In this document: positions 1 to 11,850 of the stretch, piece after piece
Layout of the letters: every line of letters begins with the position of its first letter
How positions within the stretch are numbered: the stretch's first letter is position 1
Origin: Chenopodium formosanum
Lineage: Eukaryota; Streptophyta; Magnoliopsida; Caryophyllales; Amaranthaceae
Length of the DNA stretch: 64,000 nt
NCBI GenBank assembly: GCA_024500155.1
Contig: CM044873.1
Location: 7,941,001-8,005,000 of the forward strand
Direction of reading: 5' to 3'
Notes under the pieces: model-generated
What the model was told of the DNA's origin: nothing
Database searches by the model: none
What the model saw: only the letters and a program-made list of their open reading frames with translations
Translations under genes and position numbers: made by a program

Positions 1-24
1 TCTGCCCAAATCCATGTTCTCAGG

Positions 25-205
25 TGAATGAACAAGAGAAGTAAACAATATGCATATGTAGAAGTCGTAAAATCATGCACATTTTGTTTAAAATGTATGC
101 ACATCAAATTTAAGTCGAAAGATATATGCACATTCAATTAAAGAAATATGCACATTCAGTACAAAAATTTTGCACATAAAATCCATCTCATTTTAAGGAA
201 CTTTT
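25..205 (+). repeat. Dispersed repeat, copy 1 (TGCACAT-rich)
   Basis: AT-rich stretch with recurrent tgcacat words. It matches 27848-28008 over its whole length: both begin agagaagtaaacaatatgca and both end near ctcattttaa. This copy lacks the SINE seen beside the second copy, so it serves as a paralogous empty site. No coding potential. Confidence 0.6.
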
Positions 206-496
206 CATTTGACCTTAAATAAACAAATTAGTACATTAGTTTAAGTTTATGTAATGCACCTAATAATACATCCTATTTTTTGGTTCTTATCAACCTGTAT
301 TTTTAGGTGTTCTATTATCCAAGATATGAATACCACCCTTAAACCTTTATACAGTATATATAATAAGGGTAATGATAAATATACATCTTAAAATGGAATT
401 AAGTTGAAAATTCATGACCAAATCACGTGCAGATCGGTGTAATAAAAGTTAATTAGTCCCTAATATTTCATTTTTTAGCTTCTTATTCCATTGAAT

Positions 497-1107
497 TAGA
501 CCTGGCAAATGGGTCATTCGGGTCGGGTATGGGTCGGGTCATTTCGGGTCAAGTTCGGGTCGGGTCATTTCGGGTTTCGGATTGATTTCGGGTCGACTGA
601 TAATCGGGTCGGGTTGTGTTTCGGGTCAACACTTCGGGTTGAGTTCGGGTCGGGTCAGTTCGGGTTGGGTCAATTTTTGGGTCGGGTCAATTTTCGGGTC
701 AACTTCGGGTGATGCATTAGGTAACACATTACAGATTAATAAAAAAAAATTAAGTCAATTTGATTACGGTTTTTTTCTATTTTGGTTTACTAAGGTCAAG
801 TCTTTAGCTTAAATAGATTCTGGTCATTTCAGGTATAAGATAATTTTAGTTCGGATCACTTTGGGTTTTGAGGCTATTTGGTCAATTAATTCAATTTAAA
901 GGTCGCGTCAACTTCAGGTCTCGGGTCAACTTTGGGTCGGGTCATCTCGGGTTTCGGGTCAAGGTCGGGTCAGTTCCACTTCGGGTCGGGTATGGGTCGG
1001 GTCGGGTTGATACGGGTTTTGGGTCGATTTCGGGTCACTGGTTTCGAGTCGATTCGGGTCATGGGTCGGGTCGAGTCATCGGGTCTGGGTCAGGATTGTC
1101 AGGTCTA
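497..1107. mobile_element. hAT-like non-autonomous element filled with GGGTC repeats
   Basis: The ends are inverted repeats: tagacctggcaa at 497-508 and ttgtcaggtcta at 1096-1107, 11 of 12 bases paired. They are flanked by 8-bp near-identical direct repeats, cattgaat (489-496) and catggaat (1108-1115). An 8-bp target duplication is the hAT hallmark. The interior is a degenerate tandem array of GGGTC/GGGTCATTTC words, strongly G/T-rich on the + strand. Four overlapping short ORFs here are products of this repeat, not genes. Confidence 0.6.
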
Positions 1108-3885
1108 CATGGAATATGACTTAATGAGCCTTTATAATTGAAAAAAAAAAAAAAAAAAAAAACTTTACTGTATAATGTATGCCATGTGGATTCGTGGACG
1201 GAGTGCGCCTAGAATATTGCACCTTTGCACGTCAATAAAGAATATGACCCTTTTTTTGATATAAATCAAAAAACGGCCCGTTTGTTAGAAAAAATGTGGA
1301 GACATTAGGTTGTTGACCGCTATTTGCAACGGCTACTTTAAAGTAAGTAAGCTTTATCTCTCCAATTATCTAATGCAACATCTTTCAATAAAAAAAAAAA
1401 AAAAAAAACGGAGTATCTAATGCAGCAGTCGCCAGTCGTAGGACAGCTACGACTACTTACCGTTAAAACTTTATAATCGCGACAATATACATTGCAAATT
1501 TGCAAGTCAAGTCTTTTGTTTTTTCAATTTTTTACTTATTTCTTAACCAAATGTAGTAATTTTTGATTAAATGTTTATTGTCATACTCTTGCTTGTATAT
1601 AATAAGACTAGCAACCGACGGTCTTGACTTATCTATAAAGCTCGAAGTATGTATACAATAATGTCATAAAATTTGTTATCTTTTTTACTTATTTAAAACT
1701 AAAAATAACATACATTCCTCGTTTTCGAAAGATGTACTCATTTACTATAGTCGCGATTAAAGAGTTCAAAATTGATTAATTACAAATAACGACTAAAGAA
1801 GCACATTGAGATGTTTGAAAAACCAAATTGGCCTCGTATAATTGTGCATCTATCCAAAAAAATGGAGTATGCTATCATTTGATTTTAAGATAAAACCATA
1901 TAGAAATTATCAAATTATGTGTGGTTAGCTCTCACCTATACTACCAAAGGTCTATAAGACTTAATATGTAATTAGGTCTAATAAGCTAAGCTAAATTTTG
2001 AAGTAATATAAAATGGTAAGGGTTGATAATTTAAGATAAACGTTAGGCCTAAAATATGTTTGTACTACATACAATAATGGATATTCCTTCATATAAGATA
2101 AGTTTTGTGTTTAGTAGCTCGAGATTATAAATAAGTGAAATTCAAGTGAACATAAACACTACCTTAATTATATATATACTAGTATATACAAAGCCCGTTA
2201 TAACCTTATCAATTCTTTTTCTAAAAAAATTAACACTCAACATAATGTTACAAATCTAATACAATACAACACAACACGCTTACACGTGTACATATGGTGT
2301 CTTGGACTAGCAAATAAGATTTCGGCATATGCTAGCAAAAAAATGTCTAGCATATACATTTAACATAATTATTACTGTACTTCATAAACATAATGATTTT
2401 CTATTGGTACAAGAGTAAAAGTAGTTGTATTTAGAGACAGAGGGGGTATATACAACCTCCACTTTTTGAAATTTTTGAGGACGATTCCAAAACCATGACA
2501 CAATAGTACAATACACATCATGTGTAAGTGTGTAACATAGGTTGGTAACAATTTTGTGATCTTACGACAATAATGCTAATGTTGACCATTTCATTATCTT
2601 CCATAATGAAGAAGGTTCTAACATAAGCTACATAAGGAATATGTATACGTTCACCATGACATTTTGATTACAAATTCATGAATCATACCAACAACATACC
2701 AAACTTGGAAATTAATAACGCGTAGAAGGAACCATCCCAAAAAATAAATTTACCACAAAAATAAAAACGCACTAAAAAAATTTTAAAAAATCATGGTAGG
2801 GTAAATTGACACGGACGTTTTACTGACCAATACCAACTCTCACACGTGTTGCACTTAGATGGTGATATTTGTCACTTTAAGCAGCAAATTTCTCACGGAA
2901 ATTCATGTTCCCATTTTTTACTCTTTCCTTAATATTTACACGTGTCATACATATTTGTCGCACGGCCAGTGCTTACACTTTTACATTTTGTATTTGCATG
3001 CTAATGCTAATTACTTTAATATACGGAGTAATTAATTAATTTAATGCATATAGGTTGAAGATTTCAAAGGTAGTAAGAAAAAAATGGTTAAAAACAAGTA
3101 AACTAACTCTTACGTAATTGACAAATTATGCTAGAAACTTCCTATGTGTGCACTTTATTTGACGCGGTTAATAGTTTTACACGGTCAATCAATGGCTTAT
3201 ATTACAATTTAATTTTAATACATCGGCTTAAGATTGTGAGTCAAAATTGACAATTGATATTAATGTTAATGGTACATTGCTACAGCTTGAATTTTGACTT
3301 AGGCAACAAGTACAACTGTACAAGTATATGAATTTGTTCTATGAAAAATAAGTTGTATGTAGACATATGTAAATAATAAAAATTACATGTTACTATCGTG
3401 AAGTATGCATTTTGTTGTTAAACATACAAAGCTATTTAAAATAAAAGTTAGTCGCACATTGATATTGACAAATGACAAGTACTCGTGATATAATTATGTC
3501 CGAGCTATTGTATCTCTAAATCTCTAATATACTCGGTAGTACACATTTTTATGAACCTTGTCAATTTAATTCAACTTAAGCATATTTTAGAGGATTTTTC
3601 TAAAAAAAATTTCACCTATATTTGTGTTGGGTGATATAAGGTGTATTGTATACTCACATTCATGTAGATGATAAAGTAATTAACCTACTGTATATTTGGT
3701 TAAGGTTTTGATTGGTGGTACATTAGAATTAAATCTCTGCACAAAAATAAATACATAAACATATAAATTATATATATTCCTTACGTTATATATGGTTAAT
3801 CGGTGAAATGGTGTATGAATTTTCCCAAAACTCTGATTATAAGATGACATTTACACTATCAAACATTTACTTACAAGAACATGAT
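1108..3885. other. Gene-free AT-rich intergenic DNA
   Basis: No ORF with recognisable protein similarity and no clear transposon ends. It holds poly-A runs near 1141-1162 and 1389-1408 and scattered tacggagta words. I see nothing else I can support. Confidence 0.5.
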
Positions 3886-3888
3886 TAT

Positions 3889-4236
3889 GGGTTTGTTCAC
3901 TTCAGCTTAATTACAGTTCAATTAAGTTTAGTTTAGCTCCAATCAGTTCAGTTCAATTTAGTTCTAATCAGTTCAGCTTCTAATTTCTTCTCTCATAAAA
4001 TATTCATTTCAGCTCAGGGTTCAATACACTTCAGCTCAGCTCCAATCAATTTAGTTCAGCTTAAGGCCTGTTCACATTTATTGAACTGAGCTGAACTGAA
4101 CTGAACTAATTGGAGTTGAAATGAATATTTTATAAGAGAAGGAAATTAGGAGCTGAACTGAACTGAACTGAACTGAACTGAACTGAAATTAAGCTAATAT
4201 GAACAGGCCCTTAGTTAAGTAAATGTGAACAAGCCC
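3889..4236. mobile_element. Outer GTTCAG-family Tourist-like MITE, interrupted by a second copy
   Basis: Left end gggtttgttcac (3889) pairs with right end gtgaacaagccc (to 4236). TAT flanks both sides (3886-3888, 4237-4239). The body is made of cagttcag/cagctc words and an ataaaatattcatttcag block shared with the copies at 7501, 9841, 12056, 20466 and 28826. A younger member (4064-4210) sits inside it. A 3-bp TWA-like duplication suggests PIF/Harbinger. Confidence 0.6.
4064..4210. mobile_element. Inner GTTCAG-family MITE nested in the outer copy
   Basis: aggcctgttca at the left end and tgaacaggccc at the right end form terminal inverted repeats, flanked by TTA at 4061-4063 and 4211-4213. The body is in the opposite orientation to the surrounding copy (ctgaactgaactg instead of cagttcagttcag). 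At 147 bp it is short and has no coding capacity. Confidence 0.65.
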
Positions 4237-4241
4237 TATAA

Positions 4242-4576
4242 GAGCAACTTCAATGGCAAGCTAATTTGACAATTAGCTTATCATGCCACATAAGCTTTTA
4301 AGCTAATTATCATTTTAGCTACTTTTTTCTCCAATGGCTAGCTATTAGCTTAGGTACTAGTTGTTGGATTTGTTGGATAGAAAATACATATAAAGAGCTT
4401 AATTGGTGCAATGAGCATTTTCATTTTGGCAAGTTTAATTCCCAAGCAAATTAGCTTGGCAAAGCTAATTTGCTTAGCCAAGCTAATTAAGTTTTCTAGC
4501 TCCAATGGTCAAGCTAATAGCTAGGGAATTATTGTAATTGCAAGCAAGTCCCTAGCTACAACCATTGGAGTTGCTC
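4242..4576. mobile_element. Tourist-like MITE (GAGCAACTYCAATGG ends)
   Basis: The 15-bp inverted termini gagcaacttcaatgg (4242-4256) and ccattggagttgctc (4562-4576) differ at one base. TAA flanks both ends (4239-4241, 4577-4579). The interior is rich in agctaatt/aagctaa words and folds back on itself. Ends of this type with a TWA duplication are typical of plant PIF/Harbinger MITEs. Confidence 0.7.
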
Positions 4577-4705
4577 TAAGTTCATTAAAAAAAAATAAAT
4601 GAAAAAAAAATTACAACACTTACTATATCATTTCAATTATTGTACAGTTGTACTAACATTCTGTATATAAGAACTTCCAATTATCATAGAATCAATTATC
4701 AATTA

Positions 4706-4989
4706 TCCTATACTAAAAGAGAACCTAAAATGACACTTGTCACAGTGTCATTTACAATTTTCCCGTCCATTTTACTTTCCGTTTTTACGAAGATTCTTCA
4801 AGGAAATCATTTTATAATAATGAAAAATATTTTTCTTCCAGTTAAAATTCTTAACAATAATATCTCTCCATATAAACCCAACTAATATATTTTTATATTT
4901 ACTTTTGAATTAATATTATGAGTATAATTTTTCAATAATAACTCTTTAAAAATTAATAATAACCGTGCATTGCACGGGATTTAAACTAG
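4706..4989 (+). mobile_element. Short non-autonomous Helitron
   Basis: Starts TCCTATACTAAAAGAG directly after an A and ends CTAG directly before a T (4986-4989). A hairpin near the 3' end has stem ccgtgca/tgcacgg (4963-4977). These are the three sequence hallmarks of plant Helitrons (5' TC, subterminal hairpin, CTRR 3' end, A|T insertion). There is no Rep/helicase coding capacity. Confidence 0.7.
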
Positions 4990-5349
4990 TCTTCAATATT
5001 AAGAAACAAAAGATTATTTTTCATAACCATATCTTTTTACCTAAATTGGTTTTATATTCCTTAAAAACAAAAACGAGTAATAAGATAAAGGGTTTAAGTT
5101 TAACTAATGAAACAATCAAAAAGATATTATTAAATCTAAAATAGTTGGAAAGTAAGATAAATTTTACAAAAGAATATATGCTCATCAACCATAAACAATA
5201 ATTTATCTATTAATTTATTCATTTAAATTTTCAATTGCTAGTTGTATCATATCCCCTTAAGTCATAGAAACAAAGTTCACCGCATTTTCCAACTCATTCC
5301 CACCGCCATAAACCCAAAGTCACCCCTCCCCACTTTCTCACACACTCCC

Positions 5350-5357
5350 TATAAATA
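5350..5357 (+). promoter_or_regulatory. TATA box of the arabinogalactan-protein gene
   Basis: tataaata 121-128 bases before the ATG at 5478. It is followed by a CT-rich leader with two repeats of tttctctctctaaaaa, a common feature of strongly transcribed plant 5' leaders. Confidence 0.65.
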
Positions 5358-5477
5358 CATTATTCTCTTCCTTTGGAATGTCATAAACTTTCTACACTTT
5401 CTCATTCATAAAACTTTCTCTCTCTAAAAACAAAAAACAACCCAACTTTCTCTCTCTAAAAAAACTCACAACAAAAA

Positions 5478-5918
5478 ATGGCATACACTAAAACTAAAGT
5501 ATTCTTCTTACTTTCTCTCTTGGTTGCCACTTCTATGGCCCAAGCACCCGCACCAACACCCACCGCCACCCCCGTAACACCCACCGCCGCCCCTTCACCC
5601 GCACCAACAGTCGCAACACCCGCCGCAACACCCGTAGCAACACCCGTGTCAGCACCTACACAATCCCCTGTTGCGACTCCTACAGCTACCCCAACCGCAA
5701 CCCCGTCATCGGCTCCCGCTTCTAGTCCTTCTGCCGAGACCCCTGCTGCAGCCGGTCCCACTGTCGAGGGACCGGCTGCTTCTGGTCCATCAGAAGGACC
5801 AGGGGCTGGTGGTCCATCCGCCGATACCCCGGCTGGTGACAACTCTAATTCTGCAGGAAGGTCTGTTGTTGCTGGTGCCGTTCTTTTTGGTGGGTTCGTT
5901 GCTGCTTTGATGGTTTAA
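5478..5918 (+). CDS. Classical arabinogalactan protein (GPI-anchored)
   Basis: One exon encodes 146 residues. Residues 1-21 are a hydrophobic signal peptide ending SMA, so the mature protein would begin with Gln22. Residues 22 to about 88 are almost entirely Ala, Pro, Thr, Ser and Val in AP, TP, SP and VATP dipeptides. These are the glycomodules in which Pro is hydroxylated and decorated with arabinogalactan. A Gly/Ser/Glu/Pro-rich linker follows. The last ~20 residues are hydrophobic (VVAGAVLFGGFVAALMV) after a small-residue stretch DNSNSAG, a good GPI-anchor signal. The product should sit on the outer plasma membrane and in the cell wall. The length is normal for classical AGPs. The start is supported by a TATA box at 5350 and the signal peptide directly at the Met. 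The exact family member cannot be assigned because the sequence is so repetitive. Confidence 0.9.
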   Translation: MAYTKTKVFFLLSLLVATSMAQAPAPTPTATPVTPTAAPSPAPTVATPAATPVATPVSAPTQSPVATPTATPTATPSSAPASSPSAETPAAAGPTVEGPAASGPSEGPGAGGPSADTPAGDNSNSAGRSVVAGAVLFGGFVAALMV

Positions 5919-6132
5919 TTTGATGAGTTTTTTTAGATGTTTTTTTTTTTTGTTTGTATTTAATTTTGGGTTTATAATTTTAAATTTAATTACATTTATT
6001 GAATTTGGTTGTTGACTGTTGAGGTCTTTGAGGATTATTATTATTTTGGTGATGGATTTCATGGATTCTTAGGTGCTTTTATCAGTAGAAATTCTTTTGT
6101 AAAGAATCCCATGTACATGGATTATTATTACT

Positions 6133-6138
6133 AATAAA
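6133..6138 (+). terminator. Polyadenylation signal of the AGP gene
   Basis: aataaa 215 bases after the AGP stop codon, in a T-rich 3' region. This is a plausible near-upstream element for cleavage around 6150-6170. Confidence 0.5.
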
Positions 6139-6169
6139 AGTTTATTAATTTTTTGTTACTGAATTTCTA

Positions 6170-7497
6170 TTTGTTTAATATTTTCTCTTGTTTATTGTTT
6201 TGCCTATTAAACTTTATTTAATTATTTATTTTGTCGCTTTATGGTTTGAATCATTTTTTTAGGCCTTAAAAGTCTAATTTGCTCGTGTATCAACCATTTG
6301 GTTTAGAACGTGTTTTTCTATACTTTGTATTAGGACTTTAGTAGAACGCGTTTTTCTTCAACTTCTTATAGTGTTTCATCATATAAGTGATAACTGATTT
6401 AAGTATTTAAAATCTATAATCATTTAAATGAGCAATAATATTCTTGGGTGCACCACGCACCGTTTGATTTAGCGGTTAAAATTCCTTTTCCAACCATATA
6501 ATCTCGATTTGATTCGATTTGATTTTACCCTTAAAAGTTGGTTCCTTGATTTTATACCAACTTTGGTGATTTTGAAAATATTCAATTTGCCATAACAGAA
6601 TATATTTTTACTCGCCCTGTTATATTGGCAGTTGGCACCACCTAAGGCTAAGATAAAAATATGGTCCTATTTGTGTGTGAATTAGTTTTACACTTTTTCT
6701 TAGGAGAACAAATATGCAGTTTGTAGTCTTTGTACACCATGTGTGTACTTTGTGATATCAAATATCATTCATTGTCTGACTTATGCGATGATCTTCCCGG
6801 AATTAGATTGGGAGTGACCACATACTTGTATATTGTGACATTATGGGATTATTTTTTTCACAAATTCAAATTGGCATAAAAACGTAAACCTATAGCATGG
6901 TAGATCGGTACTATTGTACTTTTAATTGTTAAAAGAACATTGTTTAAGGCCCAAGAATATGTTTTATAGCTTTATCAATAATTAATCTATACATTATTGT
7001 ATTGATCAATTTAATTAGTTACTTGGTTTTTTGTTACCTAAGGTGAATGATCGACTAGGCATTTTGAGTCCTCTAGTCCAATCTAATGGTCGTGTGTAAC
7101 TTACTTCTACAAAAGAAGAAACATATGAGATTATGGCGGAATAGCCCAAATATTTTGTATTGTGGTGAAATGTTATTGGACTTGTAGGCACTTAAATGAT
7201 GAAGCTTAAGCGGTAAGCATGCATTAATTTAGTTTGTTTACCATATATTAATTTGTGTGTGTGTGTGGTTTTTTTTTTTTTCGATTTAATCTAATAATGA
7301 GAGATAATGGGATGTTCATCAGGTTGTTATTCATTTTATCTAAACTTTTTGAATAAATCAATATAAGTTAAACACATCTCAATCATTTTTTTTTTTTTGA
7401 CGGATCATGAATTCATGATAGATACACCTTAATTTCAAAAGGCATACAATACCATAATTTCAAAAGGCATACAATATACAAAGATCAAATTATTGAT
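6170..7497. other. Gene-free intergenic DNA
   Basis: AT-rich, with no supported ORF, RNA gene or clear transposon ends. It contains a short (tg)n run near 7254-7266. Confidence 0.45.
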
Positions 7498-7500
7498 TAA

Positions 7501-7687
7501 GGGCCTGTTCACATTTACTTAATTTCAGTTCAGTTCAGTTCAGTTCAGCTCCAATCAGTTCAGTTCAGTTCCAATCAGTTCAGTTCAGTTCAGCTCTTAA
7601 TTTCCCTCTCACATAAAATATTCATTTCAGCTCAATTCAGTTCAGTTCCAATCAGTTCAGCTCAGTTCAATAAATATGAACAGGCCC
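7501..7687. mobile_element. GTTCAG-family Tourist-like MITE
   Basis: gggcctgttcac at the left and gaacaggccc at the right are inverted termini, flanked by TAA on both sides (7498-7500, 7688-7690). The interior consists of cagttcagttcagctccaat words and the family's ataaaatattcatttcag block. Confidence 0.7.
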
Positions 7688-7941
7688 TAAGTGGAGGGAT
7701 AAAAAAAAATAATCAATGAAATAAAAGGAAGAAAACGTAAACAAATGATTAAAAATTAAATGATAGTTGGAAATCTTGGTATGATGAGTTGGCTACAGTC
7801 GTATAAGAGGGCTGGGCCAAATAGAGAAACTTTGGAACGGCTGGTTGTTTGATTGTTTCCTATAAGAAATAGAGAATAATAATACGGAGTACTTTACTTT
7901 TATATGCTTTTATACTTCGTATTATTGATGGCTAAATCAGT

Positions 7942-8192
7942 GGTCAATTGACCAGATTGGTAAATAAAAAAGACCCTTAGCGACAATTTGAAAAGAAAAA
8001 ACTTACTCCGGCGATAATTTGGTAAAAAAAGCCAACCATATGCCATAATTTGGTAAAACAATAAACTCCGGCAACAAGTAGACCATTTTTTTTCCAACAA
8101 GTAGACCAAATTATCGCTAAGGGGTTTTTTATTTTTATTTTTATTTTTAATTTTTTTTATTTACCTTAATTTACCAATCTGGTTAATTGGCC
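7942..8192. mobile_element. Mutator-like MITE (9-10 bp target duplication)
   Basis: Left terminus ggtcaattgaccagattgg pairs with right terminus ccaatctggttaattggcc, with two mismatches. Direct repeats flank the element: ctaaatcagt (7932-7941) and ctaaaccagt (8193-8202), 9 of 10 identical. Together these indicate a non-autonomous MULE of 251 bp. A 69-residue minus-strand ORF across it has no recognisable content. Confidence 0.6.
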
Positions 8193-8202
8193 CTAAACCA
8201 GT

Positions 8203-9619
8203 TAAAGTATAATATCAGTTAGTCAAAGTAGTTTATATAATCAACTATGTAGTATGAAGTATACAACTAGCTACCAGGTAATTATCAAACAAGATCTTTC
8301 CCTTATTTGAACTTAACCAAAAAAAAAAAATACTAATAATAAAAAAAAAAAACCTTAACAAAAAAAAAAAGAAAAAAAAAAGTGTAATCGTATGAGTAAT
8401 ATCATCTTATTTTAGCTTTCTTTTTATTTATTTTTTATTTTTTTTTTTAAGGGGATCTTATTTGAACTTTACTAAGCTTGAAAAGAGCGTAATTAAGTAT
8501 ATCAATATGATATTGGCCATATTGCTACTATAATAAGGAGTTGATGGATAATGTGTTTAGAGGTCCATTGATGTACTCCAACATCTTGAATGTTTTATTG
8601 ACCCACCGAATGCTAACTGTTTGGACTGCCAAGAGTTTCAACTTACAAACCCAATCTAAGTATCTATCTTTCCAACTCCAAGTGATAAAAATAATGGGCT
8701 ACAAATGTTGCATAAAGTCTGCTTTGTTGGGCCACATGTCCACTTCCCTGTGCTTTTAACTGGGCCGTAATAGATGTTCTGCCTGCTCAATGACACGTCA
8801 TTTGGATCATTCGTGTTTGTGTGGGCAGCTGTCATGGGCAATTGGCATCCAGATTATGATATAGCCGCATGACCGCACCTGTTTATCGGTAACATAGAAT
8901 ACTTATTGAAAAAAAAAAAAGGAAAAACTGATTTCAACAGTTTCAACTAGGGTACTAATCGAGTGAGTTGATCAAGATCACAGAATTGCTTGGCTCGTGC
9001 TTGTTAAGTTTCGAGTTGAGATCATGAGTTGCTCGTTTAAATATTTAGGTCTCTTAAATTTCAAACATTTGTTAGTATATAAAATGGCACCATTGTTTGG
9101 CATGTAGTCATGTTAAAACAAATTCAATAAGTGTTGTATAAGATGAAGTTTCCTGAATTTCATAAGAATACGGTCAATCTGATAGTTACTCTTAACAATT
9201 TTTAATGAAAATGCATGAAAGAAAAGACTTGGAATTAATATACGTTGCGAATAATATATACTTGTATAAAAGACTTTTTCTTATACATATTCAATTCTAC
9301 ATACAAATTACTTACCAGTTATTACTTCACAATTAAAAGGCCATTAGTAATAATTTCGAAACAAATTCTTCCATTTTATCTTACTCATAATAGTTTGACA
9401 TTTATCAGTTTGTCGTTATTAACAAATTCGGAAGACAGATACAACTACTCAAATCAACTACTCAGTACTATAATACTATATTTTTTTTGGTATTTGGGAT
9501 GTAACCGCAACAAGATGATGCCTTATTGGATGGGCTTTCATGTGGTTAGCTCACAATCCTTTGCCCATGTGCTTCTAGACACGCCATTTTTGGGCTTTCC
9601 ATTGGATTTGATACAAGGA
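8203..9619. other. Gene-free intergenic DNA with poly-A/poly-T tracts
   Basis: Several A- and T-runs lie at 8320-8450. Two short + strand ORFs (8541-8759 and 9245-9622) have no recognisable domain, no codon-usage signal and no flanking promoter, so I do not call them genes. Confidence 0.45.
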
Positions 9620-9621
9620 TA

Positions 9622-9703
9622 ACAGGTTTGCATTACTCGCAATAAAAGAATATTTTATATCTCACAAATATACCCTTTTGTTATGAGTAATGCAAATCGG
9701 AGG
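9622..9703. mobile_element. Small Stowaway-like MITE, degenerate
   Basis: acaggtttgcattactcgcaa at the left pairs imperfectly with ttatgagtaatgcaaatcgg near the right end. TA occurs at both edges (9620-9621, 9704-9705). It shares the ctcgcaacaaa core with the copy at 21421-21506. Confidence 0.5.
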
Positions 9704-9840
9704 TAGTGCATATCTAATACTTCACACCTATAGGCTATAGCGCTATAGTAATGGAAGAAATACATTATCTTAAGATTATGGTACCGAGTAAATTATACAG
9801 TTTTTGGTACTCAAAAATTTTGAGAATTTTTCATTACTAA

Positions 9841-10011
9841 AGGTCTGTTCACTTCAGCTTAATTTCAGTTCAGTTCAGTTAAGCTCCAATCAGTTCAGTT
9901 CAATTCAGCTCCTAATTTCCATCTCTCATAAAATATTCATTTCAGCTTTATTCAGTTGAGTTCAGTTTAATTTAGCTCCAATCAGTTCAGTTCAGTTAAT
10001 GTGAATAGCTC
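9841..10011. mobile_element. GTTCAG-family Tourist-like MITE
   Basis: aggtctgttcac at the left and gtgaatagctc at the right are degenerate inverted ends, with TAA on both sides (9838-9840, 10012-10014). The interior carries the family cagttcag words and ataaaatattcatttcagc. Confidence 0.55.
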
Positions 10012-10014
10012 TAA

Positions 10015-11850
10015 TTTTTTCAATTTTGTTTTTACTCTTTGAAAGGATGTCTTTTCGAATCCTCATGCTTAAAAATTGAATCATTATGTCTCTTGACTTA
10101 TCTCTTGTAATGTAATGCTAGAAAATGATTGCCTTACTCTCGTTAATTAAGGATATGATTTTATTTAGCATTTTGTAATACAACTAACAAAATGATTCCA
10201 AAAGTTAAATGTGTTACACACCATTAGTTTGGGCATGCATTACTAAAATTATGATTTCATTGTTGTCTTGTTCAATTCAATTCACACCTGCATTAGCTCG
10301 TAAGAGCCGTAACTCGTGTGTCTCGTGAGTTTTAGACTTTCTTTTAAATAGTTTTGCTACTCCATGAAAAGGACATACATCAATGTTCATATCAAATTGT
10401 AAATTTTAAAATAGTAAATTACCTTGCCTCGACTTTGGTTAAATTACTCTACCATTTCACAATTACAAATTAAAGTATGGAGTACATGTTTGGTAAAGAG
10501 GGCTGTAATTGCTGCTTTGATAAAAGTTGGTTATGTTGACTAGCTTGACTAGATGGCTACATACTTGACTTAGATGTTTTGACTCGTTAATACATGCTTA
10601 ATTAGTACTCGTAACATTAACTAATGTAGTAATGTGGAGTATATACTTGTATCTATTTTGTAACTTGAACATTGGATCGGAAATGACTCAAATGAATAAT
10701 AAAAGACTTCCACTATAAGTTTGGGTCATTAGGATAATTGATGTTATCTTGCGAAATATAGGAAGGTGCTTAAATTGTATCCTACGGAGTAATAAACAAG
10801 ATTAATTATAACTTTTTTCTTTATACGGAGTATATAATACAATTGGTGATTTATTCTAAGTAGACACAATCATTTCAACCAAATTGTAATTTGTGATCCC
10901 TATTTTTCCAATCATAAAAAGAAAAATGAAAATGAGAACTCAACCACAAGTTCAACTAATTAAAGCATTAGTCTATGTGCTGTAATAAATGTTCAGTCTA
11001 ATGTGGGTTGTGGGACATAAAAAAAAAAAAAAAAGAACCAACTATCCAAAATTTTACAGTAACATGTTATAATAACAACCAGCGTGAGGAACATTGAGTG
11101 TGGGTCAAAATTTGAACTGGACAAATTTTTATTTTTGGTAATGAGTTAATTTGATGGACTATGCTATAATCAAACCATATAAACAAAAATGTTCTAGAAA
11201 TTAAATATGAAATGTTCTTGTCAAGATAATTAATGAGGTTGTTTCTTTTATTTATTTTCTTGGAGTTAATAATAATAGTTGCATGAGTTAAATGTGTTAA
11301 GAAAAGAGAACTACGGTGATAATGCAATATGAAATTAGCAATTTATGTTGGCAAAAGCTAATGAGTGCCCTCCACACGTTAGATAAGAGAATTAGAAGTG
11401 AAAATATTAGAGTTAAACGACGTGTGATTTAGTCATACATTCCTAACTAAATACTATTTCAAGTAATATAATTATTATAATTCGTTGTGTTTAACAAGAT
11501 AGCACGTAATTAATATGGCACTCATGATCGATGGGAACGAACTGCTAAGCCTGCAATTAGATGATGCCGTGATCATGGCTATTATATAACCAATTTGACG
11601 CACATGATCAATGTTTTATGCTGTTTATTAGGCCCAGCAATTAGTTCGGATCCAGTCAATCACGGTACTACACCATATTCTCTACTCCGTATGTCATATG
11701 GAGTACTAAGTTCACTCTTGCACTACTTCCATTCTTCATTACTCCGTACTATTTCTATATTGTAATAATTGTATAATAATTGTAGTATGCGTGAGTTATA
11801 AAATTAAAGGATACTTAAACACGTCACTTTTCTTTTTCGTTAATAAACAT
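10015..11850. other. Gene-free intergenic DNA
   Basis: AT-rich, with no supported gene. A minus-strand ORF at 11067-11327 has no recognisable features. Several tacggagta words occur. Confidence 0.45.

Noticed and set aside
509..1141. Four short ORFs rich in Phe-Gly-Ser-Gly
   Set aside because: They are translations of the GGGTC repeat in several frames and end where the repeat ends.
5456..5842. 128-residue ORF antisense to the AGP gene, Gly/Val/Ala-rich
   Set aside because: It is the mirror of the Pro/Ala/Thr codons on the other strand. It has no promoter, and the + strand frame has signal peptide and GPI signal.
8541..8759. 72-residue + strand ORF
   Set aside because: No recognisable domain, homology or promoter. 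A length like this is expected by chance in AT-rich DNA.
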